A DNA stretch of 5,921 nt, from contig WREB01000084.1 in the NCBI GenBank assembly GCA_009779525.1, positions 1 to 5,921 on the forward strand, given 5' to 3'. Of the stretch, positions 4,911 to 5,921 are shown piece after piece. Origin of the DNA: Defluviitaleaceae bacterium (lineage in GTDB: Bacteria > Bacillota_A > Clostridia > Lachnospirales > WQUN01). Within the stretch, counting starts at the first letter, position 1; every line of letters starts with the position of its first letter. Below the pieces are notes generated by a model. That model was not told the DNA's origin and did no database searches. It worked only from the letters and a program-made list of their open reading frames with translations. The position numbers were made by a program, and so were the translations under genes.

Positions 4911-5921
4911 ATGGGAACGCAAACAGACCGAATTGAAAACGGTTCCAATATCAGAAAAACGCGAAACTTCCAAACCGCGGTATTGACTTTCGGATCCGCG
5001 CTTTTTTTCGCCGGGTTAATAACCGCTAAAGTGTTCGCTGGTCATGAAAAAGCCTCAGCAGTTTTGTTTCTGTCATGCTATGCGGTCTTAGGCGGCCAAA
5101 TCGTCTGGACGGCGTTAAAAAATATCGCGCGGGGCAAGCTGTTCGACGAATATTTTTTGATGGCGTCGGCGACGATCGGGGCGATCATGCTTAAAAATTT
5201 TCCGGAAGCCGCCGCGGTTATGCTTTTTTACCGGATCGGCGAAATGTTCCAGGATTCGGCGGTCGACCGCTCGAAAAAATCGATCGCGCGCCTGATGGAC
5301 CTGCGGCCCGATTTCGCGAATCTATACACCGACGGCAAAACAGTAAAAAAAACGCCCGGTGATATAAAAATCGGCGAAACGATACTCGTTTCGCCGGGCG
5401 AAAAAATCCCGATCGACGGAATCGTGACTGGCGGCCGCTCTTCAATCGACGCATCGAAGCTGACCGGCGAATCCGTCCCAATCTCGGTCGGGCCCGGGGA
5501 CGGGGTTCTCTCCGGCGGCGTCAACCTGCACGGGCCGTTGGTAATTGAAACGACGAAATCCTTCGGCGATTCGACCGCGTCCAAAATAATCGGCTTGCTC
5601 GAATCCGCGGGGGAACGGAAGGCGCCAACCGAAAGATTCATCACCGCGTTCGCGAAGCGCTACACTCCCGCGGTCGTCGGGATGGCGGTGCTATTGGCGG
5701 TTTTGCCGCCGCTTGCCTTCGGCGGCGAATGGGGCGTTTGGATTGAGCGCGGCCTGATTTTTTTGGTGATATCGTGCCCCTGCGCGCTGATGGTTTCGAT
5801 CCCGCTCGGGTTTTTCGGCGGCATCGGCGGCGCTGCGCGCGGAGGCGTGCTAGTGAAGGGCGGCAATTTTCTGGAAGCGCTCGCCGATTTGGAAATCGTC
5901 GCGTTCGATAAGACCGGCACC
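4911..5921 (+). CDS. Heavy-metal-translocating P-type ATPase (P1B, CadA/ZntA-like), 3'-truncated by the window
   Basis: ATP-driven efflux pump, probably for Zn2+, Cd2+ or Pb2+, in the cytoplasmic membrane. The 337 visible residues run in an unbroken frame to the right edge. A polar stretch of about 20 residues is followed by hydrophobic helices (about 21-42, 47-67, 79-95, 98-113), then the actuator domain with PGEKIPIDG (162-170) and TGES (185-188), the KAPTERFITAFAKRYTP block (237-253) typical of the Zn/Cd branch, the metal-site helix with SCPCAL (288-293), and DKTGT starting at D333, the phosphorylated Asp. The CPC-to-Asp distance of 44 residues equals that of E. coli ZntA. No N-terminal HMA domain or CxxC is present; short forms of this kind are known in Firmicutes. 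The remaining P domain, N domain and last two helices, which would settle metal choice, are outside the window. Met at 4911 is preferred because it leaves a short polar N-terminus before the first helix; a TTG at 4875 is an in-frame alternative without a ribosome binding site. Confidence 0.93.
   Translation, partial: MGTQTDRIENGSNIRKTRNFQTAVLTFGSALFFAGLITAKVFAGHEKASAVLFLSCYAVLGGQIVWTALKNIARGKLFDEYFLMASATIGAIMLKNFPEAAAVMLFYRIGEMFQDSAVDRSKKSIARLMDLRPDFANLYTDGKTVKKTPGDIKIGETILVSPGEKIPIDGIVTGGRSSIDASKLTGESVPISVGPGDGVLSGGVNLHGPLVIETTKSFGDSTASKIIGLLESAGERKAPTERFITAFAKRYTPAVVGMAVLLAVLPPLAFGGEWGVWIERGLIFLVISCPCALMVSIPLGFFGGIGGAARGGVLVKGGNFLEALADLEIVAFDKTGT
5372..5396. repeat. Perfect 10-bp inverted repeat inside the ATPase gene, terminator-like on the minus strand
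   Basis: CGGCGAAACG (5372-5381) and CGTTTCGCCG (5387-5396) are exact reverse complements around the loop ATACT. Read on the minus strand, the hairpin is followed at once by ATTTTTATATC (5371-5361), the form of an intrinsic terminator. On the plus strand it is followed by GGCGAAAAAAT, with no T-run. It encodes the conserved actuator segment GETILVSPGE, so chance from codon choice is possible. If active, it would stop antisense transcription coming from the right before it reaches the divergent operon. Confidence 0.45.

Noticed and set aside
5218..5920. Minus-strand open frames (5228-5644, 5218-5481, 5660-5920) at the right end
   Set aside because: They lie opposite the ATPase frame, which carries TGES, CPC and DKTGT motifs in order. 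The antisense translations are Ser/Pro-rich with no motif.
1..5921. tRNA, rRNA, CRISPR, insertion sequence, phage or defence genes
   Set aside because: Nearly all DNA is covered by five assigned genes, the only sizeable gap is 125 bases, and no repeat arrays, transposase motifs or tRNA-like folds were seen.

Overview
The window holds five protein-coding genes on about half-GC DNA, with no RNA gene, CRISPR array, insertion sequence or phage gene visible. The gene families point to an uncultured anaerobic Clostridia-like Firmicute, perhaps from a gut: a GH116 glycosidase with the GCCxGSCTHVW signature, a small lipoprotein with an MBOAT acyltransferase and a DHHW-type SGNH protein, and a CadA/ZntA-type ATPase without an HMA domain. 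This assignment rests on remembered family distributions; no marker gene is present.

Layout. (1) Positions 2-1657, plus strand: 3' part of a GH116 (GBA2-like) glycosidase whose reading frame is already open at the left edge. (2) Positions 1677-4785, minus strand: a compact three-gene operon read right to left: lipoprotein (4785-4279), AlgI-like MBOAT O-acyltransferase (4269-2866) and DHHW/AlgX-like protein (2852-1677). Gaps are 9 and 13 bases. A sigma-A-like promoter (4828-4856) precedes it, and a hairpin plus T-run on the minus strand (1567-1534), inside the end of the convergent glycosidase gene, is a likely terminator. (3) Positions 4786-4910: a 125-base divergent intergenic region with one promoter candidate for each side. 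(4) Positions 4911-5921, plus strand: the N-terminal 337 residues of a P1B-type heavy-metal ATPase, cut by the right edge just after its DKTGT phosphorylation motif.

How they work together. The operon looks like a cell-surface O-acylation module: the MBOAT protein would move an acyl group across the membrane, the membrane-anchored SGNH-like protein would transfer it to (or remove it from) an extracellular glycan, and the lipoprotein would be an outer-surface partner of unknown role. The glycosidase and the metal pump are neighbours with no visible functional link to it. The least characterised part is the lipoprotein within the acylation operon. The most notable non-coding signals are two minus-strand terminator-like hairpins lying inside plus-strand genes and the very short leader predicted for the ATPase.
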